Source: an uncultured Treponema sp.
GTDB lineage: Bacteria; Spirochaetota; Spirochaetia; Treponematales; Treponemataceae
NCBI GenBank assembly: GCA_946411505.1
Contig: CAMKEG010000001.1
Coordinates: 186,001 to 250,000 of the forward strand
DNA: 64,000 nucleotides
Direction: 5' to 3'
The stretch's first letter is position 1; each line of letters opens with the position of its first letter. The notes beneath the pieces are model-generated. The model worked only from the letters and a program-made list of their open reading frames with translations, had not been told where the DNA came from and did no database searches. Below are positions 25,413-33,846 of this stretch, piece by piece. A program made the position numbers and the translations under genes.

Positions 25413-25889
25413 ATGTTTTTAGGAAAAAAAGTTTTTGCGGAAATTTTCTCAAATCCAGTTTTTTTGGCTTGTTTGTTCAGTTGGTTTTCCGCCCAGTTCA
25501 TAAAGACGGTGATAGGACTTTTTTCCGGAAGAATACATTCCCTCAAAGCCTTGGCGGAAACCTTGATTTGGAGGACGGGAGGCTTTCCCTCAAGCCACAC
25601 GGCCCTTGTGACCACGCTGACAACTTGCGTCGGCTTCAGGTCGGGAGTCTCAAGCGACATCTTCATGCTTTCCTTTTGTTTTTTGATGGTCACAATCCGC
25701 GACGCGCTCGGAGTCAGGCGCTCGTCCGGCCTTCAGGCCAGAAAGCTCAACGAACTTGGAAACGAACTTTCGGAAAAGAAAGTCATAGACTACAAGCCCA
25801 TCAAGGAGATTTTGGGCCATCGTCCGATGGAAGTGGCGTTTGGCGCGATTCTCGGCTTTTTCATAGGGCTGGGATTCGCGGTTTTATAA
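25413..25889 (+). CDS. Divergent PAP2-family membrane protein (DUF212/YuiD type)
   Basis: 158 aa. SNPVFLACLFSWFSAQFIKT, WRTGGFPSSHTALVTTLTTCVG, FLMVTIRDALGVRRSSGLQA and LGHRPMEVAFGAILGFFIGLG are the conserved blocks of this family, which keeps the SSHTA and H residues of PAP2 phosphatases. Four hydrophobic segments predict an integral membrane protein, possibly a lipid phosphatase; the substrate is unknown. ATG 25413 follows the -10 by 6 nt with no Shine-Dalgarno. The next gene starts 3 nt after its stop. Confidence 0.85.
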   Translation: MFLGKKVFAEIFSNPVFLACLFSWFSAQFIKTVIGLFSGRIHSLKALAETLIWRTGGFPSSHTALVTTLTTCVGFRSGVSSDIFMLSFCFLMVTIRDALGVRRSSGLQARKLNELGNELSEKKVIDYKPIKEILGHRPMEVAFGAILGFFIGLGFAVL

Positions 25890-25892
25890 ATT

Positions 25893-27251
25893 ATGGAGCG
25901 CTTAAAAAATTTCGCCGCGCCGGCCTTGTGCGCCTTTTTCATTCTTCTCGCCACGTTCCTTTTAAAAAGCGCCCCCAGCTCAAAATTGTGGAAGTCGTAC
26001 ACAACGCTAAGCGTTCCCGTCCAGACCGACGCCTCTTTGGTCGACAAGGTTTTGGCGGAGCAAAACTGTTCCGGCTTCGTGGCTCTTGAAGGCCAAATTT
26101 CGGAAAGCGCAAGCGACTACGAAAAGCGCAAGAGCCTTTATTTTTTTGACAAGGAAAAAAATTACAGGCTTTGCTACGTTCCGGACTCTTCGGCTAAGGC
26201 CGCGGAAAGGGCCGCCCAAATTTTGCAAGCCAATTTTCACGTCAACGCCTTTTTGGGAAGCAAGGCCAGCTTCTCTTATTTTCCGCTCTTGGTTTGCCTC
26301 GCGGCTTTTTTCGCCTTTTTGCCTTTCGCCGAGAACAAGGCTATATTTTCCGTGGCCGCGGCTCCCGGCGTCTTTTATTCCTTTTGCAATCCTTTTTACG
26401 CGGCGGCGGCGGCGATTTGCCTTGAGCTTTACGCGCTTTTTCTTTGCCAAAAGTTGTGGAGAAGGAAGGGCGCCGCCAAGGCCCTTGTTGAAAACTTTTA
26501 CATAGCGCTTTTTTTTGCGGCCGCGCTTTTAGTTTCCTTTGCCGCCGGATTTAAAATGGGCGTTTTGTTCGCGTTCAATTCGCTTTGCTCGATGAGCCTG
26601 GCGCTTTTGCTTTTCAACTGCGAGGTCAAGAAGGAAAAAAACGCCCGCTTCCTTCCGGTCTACATCAGAAGCGCCAAGAGGGCGGCCGCGATGACTTTGG
26701 AAAGCCTCAAAAAGGCCTTCTTTGTTTCCGCCGAAATATTTTTGCTTTTCGTCTTTCTTATGACCGGAACGAACTTTCTTTCTTCCGGCGCCAAGAGGGG
26801 CTTGTTATTTCCCGCTCCAAAAGAGTATAATGAAAACGACAGGGACTTTCCCACTTTGGAAGACTACTTTGTCGAAGTGTGGAACAAGGCCGCCTCTCCT
26901 TACAGGTCGCTCAACAAAAAATATTCAAGCGTTCCGGCGGAAGGCGAAGTCATAGAGATGACCCACTACGAAAAGACCGGCGACGGAATAAAAAGCAGGC
27001 GGGAACTTTTGCTCACTTACGACAAGTCATTTAAAAGGGACGCCGCTCTTGCCCTTGAAAAGTCGGACTTTCCTTGCCTTGAAAAAGTTTGGAAGGCTCA
27101 GGGAAGGCAGTTTTCCACGGCGTACTCCGCCGGCGGAAGCGAAAACGCTGGCTTTGGGATTGCGGCCGCCTTGCTAATCGCCGCGCTTCTTCCTTTTTTT
27201 GCGGCGTTGCGCTATATTTTTGTTTTACGACGAGGAAATTATGAGGCTTGA
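25893..27251 (+). CDS. Membrane protein of unknown function upstream of rnf
   Basis: 452 aa. A first membrane segment (residues about 8-25) precedes a soluble, probably periplasmic domain (about 30-120, with ASDYEKRKSLYFFDKEKNYR). Then come five or six hydrophobic helices (about 125-300) and a second soluble stretch (about 310-425), ending in one more helix (FGIAAALLIAALLPFFAALRY). No motif is recognised. It starts 3 nt after the PAP2-like stop and overlaps the rnfC start by 11 nt, so it is probably part of the same transcript and may serve the Rnf complex; that is inference. Confidence 0.6.
   Translation: MERLKNFAAPALCAFFILLATFLLKSAPSSKLWKSYTTLSVPVQTDASLVDKVLAEQNCSGFVALEGQISESASDYEKRKSLYFFDKEKNYRLCYVPDSSAKAAERAAQILQANFHVNAFLGSKASFSYFPLLVCLAAFFAFLPFAENKAIFSVAAAPGVFYSFCNPFYAAAAAICLELYALFLCQKLWRRKGAAKALVENFYIALFFAAALLVSFAAGFKMGVLFAFNSLCSMSLALLLFNCEVKKEKNARFLPVYIRSAKRAAAMTLESLKKAFFVSAEIFLLFVFLMTGTNFLSSGAKRGLLFPAPKEYNENDRDFPTLEDYFVEVWNKAASPYRSLNKKYSSVPAEGEVIEMTHYEKTGDGIKSRRELLLTYDKSFKRDAALALEKSDFPCLEKVWKAQGRQFSTAYSAGGSENAGFGIAAALLIAALLPFFAALRYIFVLRRGNYEA
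27213..27218 (+). promoter_or_regulatory. Possible extended -10 in front of rnfC
   Basis: GCGCTATATT with TATATT at 27213-27218, but no TTG-like -35 at the right distance. It lies inside the preceding gene. A leader of about 16 nt with GAGGAA would result. Weak evidence. Confidence 0.3.
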
Positions 27252-28542
27252 TTACACCGTTAAGAAAAAAGACATCGTTCAATCCGTCACCACCGCTTTT
27301 TTGCCTCGAAAAGTTTTGATTCCGCTAAACCAGGAAAGCGGCGTTTTTTGCGCGCCCTTGGTCAAGCCCGGAGACGTCGTTCAGGAAGGGCAGGTGATTG
27401 CGGAGGACTACGCCAACTCGGAATCGTCAAAAATTCATTCGTCGATTCCCGGCGTCGTCCAAGGAATCGCAAAACGGCCTGAATACGACGGCCGCTCCGG
27501 GGACGCGATTGAAATAAAATTGAGCGGCCGCTTTTCCCACACTGGAAAAAACGCCAGGGTCTACGACTGGCGCTCTTGGGGCGGGCCTTCAATCTTGAAC
27601 AGAATCAACGCGCTTGGAGTGGTCAACGCTTTTTCAATGCGGAAGGCGAGGTCGCTTTCCGCCGACATAAAGGCCGCGATGAAATTTTCGGACACAAGGG
27701 TTTTTGTCCGCCTTTATGACGAAGACCCGTCTTGCCAAACGGACTCAACCCTGGCCAAGAGCTGCTTTGAAAAAGTTTTGGCTGGAGTTGAAATCCTTAA
27801 GGAAATAATGAATCCCGGAGAGGTCGTCTATGTCCACGACAAGAACGACGCTCAAGTCCAAGTGAAATTTATCGGGCTCAAGGAAGACAAGACAAACCTT
27901 TTTCTTCCGATGGACACAAAAAACTATCCCTGCGGAAAGGAGTCTTCCATCGCCGCGCGCTTCAAGAAAGTTTTCAAGCGGCCTGAGTCGGAAAAAAGCT
28001 TGATTCAAAGCTCCCTCTTCGTAGACGCCACGACTCTTTCGATTTTTTCCGACGCCTTGGTTTACAACATGCCGGTGGAAAGGGTCTACGTTTATGTCAG
28101 CGGAGACTGCCTCAAGTCCAGCGCCGTCCTCAAGGTTTGCGTCGGAGAAAGTTTCGGAAGCCTTGCCAAGCAGCTGGGCCTGGAGCAAAAGAAAATCGGT
28201 AAGATTGTCGTCAACGGCCTTTTGCGCGGCTTTTCGGTTCCGTCGTTGGACACGCCGGTGTCAAAGTCGGTCAAGAGCGTCGCCTTCATTTCAAAGGGTG
28301 ACATCGCGGACTATTCAAGCGCCATCTGCATCGGCTGCGGAAGCTGCCGCGCCTCTTGCCCCGCAAAAATTTATCCGGACATAATTTACAAGCACGTAGT
28401 CAAGTCGATAAAAACGCCCCTGGATTTTATCCGCTCAAGCCTTTTGTGCATTGAATGCGGAGTTTGCGATTCGGTTTGCCCGACAAAGCTTCCCTTGAGC
28501 GAAATCGTAAAAATTCTAAAGGACAAGCAAAATGTACAATAA
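27241..28542 (+). CDS. rnfC: Rnf complex subunit RnfC
   Basis: 433 aa. An N-terminal barrel-sandwich region (VKPGDVVQEGQVIAEDYANS) is followed by a middle domain and two 4Fe-4S motifs CIGCGSCRASCP near residue 362 and CIECGVCDSVCP near 404. RnfC is the peripheral subunit that takes electrons at the NADH or ferredoxin side of the ion-pumping ferredoxin:NAD oxidoreductase. The usual glycine-rich FMN/NADH-binding part is not well preserved: the middle region lacks an obvious GxGGxG. RBS CGAGGAAATT. It overlaps rnfD by 11 nt. Confidence 0.88.
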   Translation: MRLDYTVKKKDIVQSVTTAFLPRKVLIPLNQESGVFCAPLVKPGDVVQEGQVIAEDYANSESSKIHSSIPGVVQGIAKRPEYDGRSGDAIEIKLSGRFSHTGKNARVYDWRSWGGPSILNRINALGVVNAFSMRKARSLSADIKAAMKFSDTRVFVRLYDEDPSCQTDSTLAKSCFEKVLAGVEILKEIMNPGEVVYVHDKNDAQVQVKFIGLKEDKTNLFLPMDTKNYPCGKESSIAARFKKVFKRPESEKSLIQSSLFVDATTLSIFSDALVYNMPVERVYVYVSGDCLKSSAVLKVCVGESFGSLAKQLGLEQKKIGKIVVNGLLRGFSVPSLDTPVSKSVKSVAFISKGDIADYSSAICIGCGSCRASCPAKIYPDIIYKHVVKSIKTPLDFIRSSLLCIECGVCDSVCPTKLPLSEIVKILKDKQNVQ

Positions 28543-29578
28543 GGTATCAACAGCTCCGTTCACAGACTTTACAAGGTCAACCTCCCTTAGAACTTTCCTG
28601 TATTGGGCTGCCCTTTTTCCGCAAATCGCGGCGCTCGCGATAACCGGAAGCTGGCGCTCGCTTGCAATAATCGCTTGCGCGGTTTTGGGAGCCGCCTTAA
28701 GCCAGTTGAACGGCTTTTTTGACAAGACAAAGATTAGGATGAACGTGGCGCATTCGCTTTTGGCCGGAACCTTGGTGGGCTTCTTTTTGCCGCCGGAATA
28801 TCCGCCGGCGAGCGTCTTTTTCATCACTTTCATATTCATGTATGTCACAAGAAGCGTTTTTGGCCCTACGGGAGTTTCTTGGCTTAATCCGGTCGCCATT
28901 ACAGTCATAGCGGCGTGGTTCATCGGCAGGGTGTCGTTCGGCGGCTTTTTCATTTCCGGCGCGGACTTGTCGGCAAAGAATCCCTCGATGGCCTTGATTG
29001 ACGGCGCCATGCTTACAAACGGAATCGACGAAAAGATAACGCTCTTCTTGAACGACACGGTTTTCCGCCTTTTCAACGTTTCGATTCCAAACGGATACGT
29101 GTCCCTTTTCTGGGACAACCACGCCGCCATTCCGGCCTTTAGGTTCACGTTCCTTACGATGCTCGCGTCGTTGTTTTTGTTCGCCTTTGACTTCAAGAAG
29201 CCCGAGATATCCTTGTCCTTCATTTTTCTTTACTTGGCGCTCGTAAAATTTGTCTCGCCGTTTTTTACCGGGGCGGCGCCTATGGGCGGAGACGCGCTCT
29301 TGGCCTTGCTTTCCAGCGGACTTTTTTTCGCCGCGACATTCGCGTTTCAATGGCCGGGAACGATTCCTTCGACGGTCCAAGGAAAATGCCTGCTGATAAT
29401 TTTCTCCGCGATTTTCGCGTTCATCTTTTGCGGAGCGGGCGCTTCGCCGGTCGGCGCGATGGCAACGACGCTTTTCGCCAACTTGATTTCGCCCGCCTTG
29501 CAGGTAGTTGAAAACAGAAGCATCCGAAAAAGGCTGGCGTCTTTGCTGGATGAAAAACTTGGGGAGCGGCGGCAATGA
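28532..29578 (+). CDS. rnfD: Rnf complex subunit RnfD
   Basis: 348 aa integral membrane protein with about ten hydrophobic segments. It has the RnfD/NqrB core: IRMNVAHSLLAGTLVGFFLPP, RSVFGPTGVSWLNPVAI, and GGDALLALLSSGLFFAATFAF near residue 250. The SGAT-type threonine motif that carries covalent FMN in typical RnfD is absent; the equivalent loop reads SMALIDGAMLTNG. Either this subunit works without bound FMN or it uses another site. Overlaps rnfC and rnfG. Confidence 0.85.
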   Translation: MYNKVSTAPFTDFTRSTSLRTFLYWAALFPQIAALAITGSWRSLAIIACAVLGAALSQLNGFFDKTKIRMNVAHSLLAGTLVGFFLPPEYPPASVFFITFIFMYVTRSVFGPTGVSWLNPVAITVIAAWFIGRVSFGGFFISGADLSAKNPSMALIDGAMLTNGIDEKITLFLNDTVFRLFNVSIPNGYVSLFWDNHAAIPAFRFTFLTMLASLFLFAFDFKKPEISLSFIFLYLALVKFVSPFFTGAAPMGGDALLALLSSGLFFAATFAFQWPGTIPSTVQGKCLLIIFSAIFAFIFCGAGASPVGAMATTLFANLISPALQVVENRSIRKRLASLLDEKLGERRQ

Positions 29579-30045
29579 ACGAAGGCGCGAAAAAACAATT
29601 GGTTCAAACCGGTTTCTTCACAGGAATCGTCATCATGTTCTTTTTAATTCTTTCGCTTTTTTCAGTTCTTGGAAGAAAAAACTGGGAGCGGGGCTTGCGG
29701 GCCGCGGCGGAAGACGTTTTGCCGGCCGACGAATGGCAGTGCGGAAAGCTTTTGAAAATTGAGTCTAATTTCAGCGTGAGCGCGGCCTGCTTTGAGCTTT
29801 CAAAGAAAAACGAGGGCTCAAAAAAATTCCGCGCGGTGATTGTCAGAATCGCAAGCTACTTGGGGCCTCTTCCCGCGGTCTTTGTCTGCAAGGACGGCAA
29901 GGCGGAATTTATGGGAATCGCGTATTTCAAGACTTCCCTGTCGCAGGCCTTTGTTGACGGAAAGGACGACAGGCAGCTTCTTTATTGGAAAGGCGTGGCG
30001 GAAGGCATCGCCTTGGAGGCGGAAAAGGCAGGAGCGGAAAAATGA
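29575..30045 (+). CDS. rnfG: Short RnfG-like subunit without flavinylation motif
   Basis: 156 aa, against about 180-210 usually. One N-terminal membrane helix (TGFFTGIVIMFFLILSLFSVL) is followed by a periplasmic domain. It is called RnfG from its place between rnfD and rnfE and its topology. The C-terminal S-G-A-T motif that receives FMN is missing; the protein ends GVAEGIALEAEKAGAEK. The subunit may be shortened or replaced. ATG 29575 overlaps the rnfD stop, and the stop overlaps rnfE by 4 nt. Confidence 0.65.
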   Translation: MNEGAKKQLVQTGFFTGIVIMFFLILSLFSVLGRKNWERGLRAAAEDVLPADEWQCGKLLKIESNFSVSAACFELSKKNEGSKKFRAVIVRIASYLGPLPAVFVCKDGKAEFMGIAYFKTSLSQAFVDGKDDRQLLYWKGVAEGIALEAEKAGAEK

Positions 30046-30653
30046 AAAAAAATTTATACTTTGTGTTCATAGCGGCTTCATTCGCGCTTTTGGTCTCCGC
30101 TCCGGGCCGCTTGGCTTACGGGCTTCCTTTGATAATTGAATTGAACTTGCTCGCGATAGGCGCGACGGCCTTCAACAGCTTGATGAAAAAAATCAACTTG
30201 GGCGCCCTGCATGACATTTTGACATTGTCGTTCATAATTTTCCTGACAATATTGTACAGGCAAATCTTGGTTTTGTATTCGCCGGTTTTGGCGCTTGCGT
30301 TAAGCTTCACGCTGTACTTGCCGGCCGTCTCGGCCTTTTTGCTGGGAAGCGTCTACTCAAGCCAAAGCGACTCCACGGCGAAGAACGCCGCGGTTTGCGC
30401 CAAGTTCAGCGTTTTCGCCTTTTTGTTCTTCTTTTTCCGCGACGTATTTGGCTACGGAACGCTAAGCCTTCCGGCGCCAAACGCAATCAAGGAAGTCTTC
30501 TTGTTCGACTCGTACAAGACGTCGCTGCTTTCTTTCTTCGCCACAATTCCGGGCGCCTTGCTGATTCTCGCGCTCTTGATGTCCGTCCTGCTTACGGCGC
30601 AGACAAGAATGATAGTGATTGAAAAATCGGAGGCCGACAATGAGAATAATTGA
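30042..30653 (+). CDS. rnfE: Rnf complex subunit RnfE
   Basis: 203 aa, six hydrophobic helices, RnfA/RnfE-family layout (LPLIIELNLLAIGATAFNSLMKK, FAFLFFFFRDVFGYGTLSLP, FFATIPGALLILALLMSV). RnfA and RnfE form the symmetric membrane core that passes electrons across the membrane. The paired membrane Cys that bind iron in the family are not obvious in this copy; one Cys is seen (AAVCAKFSV). ATG 30042 follows GGAGCGG and overlaps the rnfG stop. Confidence 0.8.
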   Translation: MKKNLYFVFIAASFALLVSAPGRLAYGLPLIIELNLLAIGATAFNSLMKKINLGALHDILTLSFIIFLTILYRQILVLYSPVLALALSFTLYLPAVSAFLLGSVYSSQSDSTAKNAAVCAKFSVFAFLFFFFRDVFGYGTLSLPAPNAIKEVFLFDSYKTSLLSFFATIPGALLILALLMSVLLTAQTRMIVIEKSEADNENN

Positions 30654-31209
30654 CTCCCTCTTGTTTTACACCCTGTATTGCTCGGCGGTCCTTATTTACG
30701 GCGTTGGAATCTTGCAGGAGGCCGAAACAAGCGTCTCAAGGAAAAAGACCGCGCAGACGGCCCTTAAGTCGTTCGCCTGCGCCTTGGTCACAGTCTCAAT
30801 CACATACGCCATCACAAAGCTGCTTTTGTCGCCCTTGGGCTTGACGGAACTGTATCCGCTCGTCGCGCTTTTGCTTTGGACGGCGTTCAGCGTTTTCTTT
30901 GAGATAATGATGCAGCTGACAAGCAAAAAGCCCTCCGCGGAATTCGCTGTGTCATACCTTTCCGCCTTGCTGGCCCTTAACGAAAGCTCCAACCTCATGG
31001 GCGCCATTGTCATTTGCGTTTGCTGTCTGGCGGACTACTACCTTTTGGTTCCAATCTTGTATTCGTTTACAAGCAAAATCGCGAGCGCTCAAAACACGGA
31101 CTCTTTCAAGCAAAAAATAGCGGTCTTTTTGTGCATGATGGTTTTGCTGTTGGCGCTGTACGCGCTTAACATCTCTTGGATATACGCGGGCGTTGAAAAA
31201 TGGTTCTAA
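30640..31209 (+). CDS. rnfA: Rnf complex subunit RnfA
   Basis: 189 aa with six hydrophobic helices. Segments YCSAVLIYGVGILQEAETS, LTELYPLVALLLWTAFSVFF and ESSNLMGAIVICVCCLADYYLL align by pattern with RnfA, partner of RnfE in the membrane core. Start set by CGGAGGCC before ATG 30640; the gene overlaps rnfE by 14 nt and rnfB by 10 nt. The assignment A versus E follows the usual order C-D-G-E-A-B. Confidence 0.8.
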   Translation: MRIIDSLLFYTLYCSAVLIYGVGILQEAETSVSRKKTAQTALKSFACALVTVSITYAITKLLLSPLGLTELYPLVALLLWTAFSVFFEIMMQLTSKKPSAEFAVSYLSALLALNESSNLMGAIVICVCCLADYYLLVPILYSFTSKIASAQNTDSFKQKIAVFLCMMVLLLALYALNISWIYAGVEKWF

Positions 31210-31766
31210 AAATATTTTTGGCAATTTTGTTCTTAATCATAATTTGTCTCTTTGTGGCGATGATAGCCAACATCTTTTTGCCGGCCGTCAAAAAGCAAAT
31301 TTTGCAAAACACGGACTTGATTTTTTCTCCGCTTGAAAAAAACTACATTTTCAGGAACGTCGACAGCGCCGTGCCTGTTTCCGACAAGAGGGCGGTGGTC
31401 TTGTGCGACCCTAACAAGGAAAAAATCCAAAGGCTCGACTTTAACGGCATAAACAACTGCGCCCTGATAGCGAAAATGTACGGCTCTCTGACCCAAAACG
31501 AGCATGACTGCATTGGATTCGGCGACTGCGCCGGCGCCTGCCCAAACAACGCCATCGTCATTAAAAACGGAACCGCCATCGTGACCAACGAATGCTGCGG
31601 ATGCGAAACTTGCGTCGCGGCTTGCCCCAAGGGCCTCATAGCGATGGTTCCCAAAAAGCAAAAGTCAATACAATACAAAAATGACGGGGAAAACGAGCAT
31701 ATTATCGAAATTCCTGTAAAAAAAGACTTTAAATTTTGGCGGAATTGGTATAGAATACTAAAATAG
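31200..31766 (+). CDS. rnfB: Rnf complex subunit RnfB (reduced)
   Basis: 188 aa against about 260-330 in many bacteria. One N-terminal membrane helix (ILFLIIICLFVAMIANIF), a reduced 4Fe-4S region (GINNCALIAKMYG), then CIGFGDCAGACP near residue 104 and CCGCETCVAACP near 132. The second ferredoxin motif has all four Cys; in the first the Cys expected four residues before CIGFGDC is Asn, so one cluster may have only three protein ligands. RnfB receives electrons from ferredoxin. Last gene of the cluster. Confidence 0.82.
   Translation: MVLKIFLAILFLIIICLFVAMIANIFLPAVKKQILQNTDLIFSPLEKNYIFRNVDSAVPVSDKRAVVLCDPNKEKIQRLDFNGINNCALIAKMYGSLTQNEHDCIGFGDCAGACPNNAIVIKNGTAIVTNECCGCETCVAACPKGLIAMVPKKQKSIQYKNDGENEHIIEIPVKKDFKFWRNWYRILK
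31736..31764 (+). promoter_or_regulatory. Promoter of the GH57-like gene
   Basis: TTGGCG (31736-31741), 17-nt spacer, TAAAAT (31759-31764), 7 nt to ATG 31772; no Shine-Dalgarno. It lies at the end of rnfB. Confidence 0.6.
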
Positions 31767-31771
31767 CATAA

Positions 31772-33766
31772 ATGTCCACCCTTCAGATTTGCCTTGGCTA
31801 TGCGGGCCGGGCCACAGAATTTCAAGACGACTCCTCGTATCAAGCGGCGTATAAAAGCGTTTACAAGCCGTTGGGCTCCATGCTGTTCGCCAACCCGCAA
31901 TTGAAATTCTCCTTTTTTTTCACAGGCCAGCAAATCGAATGCTTTAAAAAGAAAAACCCGGAATTCTTGGACTTGATAAAAAACCTGATTTCAAGAAAGC
32001 AAGTTGAGCTTGTCGGCGGCGGCTACTACAATCCGCTTTTCCCCTTGATTCAGCCTGCGGACCGCGCCGCGCAAATCGAAAAGCTGACCCTTTCGTTAAG
32101 GCAGAACTTTGGAAAGCGGCCTAGGGGCATTTACCTTTTCTGCGACAGCTGGGATCCCTCGCTTGTCTCAACCTTCAGCGCGACGAACATGGAATACGCC
32201 TTCTTGGACTCAAGCCTTTTGCAGCCCAAAAAAGACGTTTTTTTCCCAATCGTAATGAACAACCTTGGCAAGTCCATAATCATTCTTCCCGTTGAAAGCC
32301 GCCTTGCGCCAAACGGCAAGGAAAGCGGAAAAAATTATTTTGGCCGCGTTTTCAAGGCCTACAAGGAGGCCGCCGACGGCGACGAGGAAAACGCATTGGC
32401 GGCAAGAAGCCTTTCGATATTCTTCGACAAGGACACAATCGCGCCTTTGCTGGACGAGCAGTGGAGGGCGGCGCTTGTCGATTGCGTCGAAAAAAGCGGG
32501 GAGTGCCGCTTTGAGCTTCCCTACAATTGCGTAAAAGAGGCGGACGTGTTGATTCAAACTTTCATACATTCCGGAATCAACAAAAAAATCGCGCGTTGGT
32601 GCATTACGCCCTATGAAAGCGTGGAGCCCCAGGACAAGTATCCGGCAAACATTTACGATTACTTGCAAGTCTACAAGACAAGCCTGTCTCTTTTTGACCG
32701 AATGATGAACGTCAGCATGTTGGTCAACCAGTGCCACGGCGACAAAATGCGAAAGAACGCCGCCAGGGACAGGCTGCTCGCGGCCCAAAGCGGCGAGGCG
32801 TACGTCTGCCGCTCCTCAAGCGAATTGGCTTCGTTTACGGAACGGCAAAACGCCTACAAAAACTTGATGGAAGCCGAGCGCCTTGTCCGCGAATGCTCGT
32901 CATTCAAGGAGTCCGTCACAAGCTACGACTACAACGGCGACGGCTTCAACGAATACATTTGCCGCTTGGAAAAATGCAACGTTTGCGTAGGCGCGTCCGG
33001 CGGCTCGATTTTTGAGCTTGACGTCCTCAAGGCAAGCGGAAACTACGCGGACAACCTTTCCCGCGCCAAAAAGTACGACGGCCTTGACGACAACTACTTT
33101 AGGGGAATTTTCGTAGACCACCTTTTTGAGGACGACGAGGCCAAGAAGTATTGCAGGGGAGAGCCTTGCAGGAACGGAATGTTCTCCGCCAAGCGCTACA
33201 GGGAAGTTTTGTTCTCAAGCCAAAGGCAAGAGATTCATTTCGAGACAAAGACAAAATTTTCAACCCTCGACCAGCCGATTCTCTTGAAAAAGAATTACAT
33301 CATAAAGTCAAACGGCATCACCGTCCAATACATTCTAAAGAACGAAGGCCCCATAGCCGTGCAAGGAAAGTTCGCGGTCGAGTCAAACTTCGCCGAGCTT
33401 GACTTGCTCAACCCCAATTACAAGCCTTACAACATCGAGATTGCCTCAGGCCAAAGCATAATCAACGGAACTTCGGCGGCGTCTTGCGCCGACAAGATTC
33501 CTGACGGGCTCGCGCAAAAGGCGGCGGCCGTTCAAATAACGGACTGCAACTCAAACGTGTCTTTCACGTTCATGCCCAACGAGGAGGCGGGGGTGACTTA
33601 CTTCCCGGTCACGTTCAAGCGCAGGAACATGGACACCGACATCCTTCAAAACGAAAGCCGCACCTTTGTCACCGCCTTCATTTGGGACGTCGATTTGGCC
33701 GCCGGCATGGAAATTGAAAAGACAATCAGCCTGACAATAACCCACACGCGAAAGCGCCGCAAATAA
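31772..33766 (+). CDS. GH57-type alpha-glucanotransferase-like protein with altered active site
   Basis: 664 aa. The N-terminal barrel (LKFSFFFTGQQIECFKKKNPEF, RKQVELVGGGYYNPLFPLI) and the C-terminal beta domains resemble GH57 4-alpha-glucanotransferases. In active relatives a Glu nucleophile sits in a TER- or AERVW-type motif; here the corresponding stretch is LFCDSWDPSLV, with no Glu. The distal acid region (SIFFDKDTIAPLL) is also weak. It may be inactive or a different hydrolase. Cytoplasmic, no signal peptide. Leaderless layout behind its own promoter, just after rnfB. Confidence 0.6.
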   Translation: MSTLQICLGYAGRATEFQDDSSYQAAYKSVYKPLGSMLFANPQLKFSFFFTGQQIECFKKKNPEFLDLIKNLISRKQVELVGGGYYNPLFPLIQPADRAAQIEKLTLSLRQNFGKRPRGIYLFCDSWDPSLVSTFSATNMEYAFLDSSLLQPKKDVFFPIVMNNLGKSIIILPVESRLAPNGKESGKNYFGRVFKAYKEAADGDEENALAARSLSIFFDKDTIAPLLDEQWRAALVDCVEKSGECRFELPYNCVKEADVLIQTFIHSGINKKIARWCITPYESVEPQDKYPANIYDYLQVYKTSLSLFDRMMNVSMLVNQCHGDKMRKNAARDRLLAAQSGEAYVCRSSSELASFTERQNAYKNLMEAERLVRECSSFKESVTSYDYNGDGFNEYICRLEKCNVCVGASGGSIFELDVLKASGNYADNLSRAKKYDGLDDNYFRGIFVDHLFEDDEAKKYCRGEPCRNGMFSAKRYREVLFSSQRQEIHFETKTKFSTLDQPILLKKNYIIKSNGITVQYILKNEGPIAVQGKFAVESNFAELDLLNPNYKPYNIEIASGQSIINGTSAASCADKIPDGLAQKAAAVQITDCNSNVSFTFMPNEEAGVTYFPVTFKRRNMDTDILQNESRTFVTAFIWDVDLAAGMEIEKTISLTITHTRKRRK

Positions 33767-33792
33767 ATTTTCAAAATATTGGCAAAAAGCCC

Positions 33793-33821
33793 TTGACACT
33801 TTTCCCCAAAAAGAATAAAAT
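33793..33821 (+). promoter_or_regulatory. Promoter of the tRNA-Thr/tRNA-Tyr unit
   Basis: TTGACA (33793-33798), 17-nt spacer, TAAAAT (33816-33821). Start near 33828, 19 nt before the first tRNA. Confidence 0.85.
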
Positions 33822-33846
33822 GCTACTCACGTTTCAAGAAACGTAT

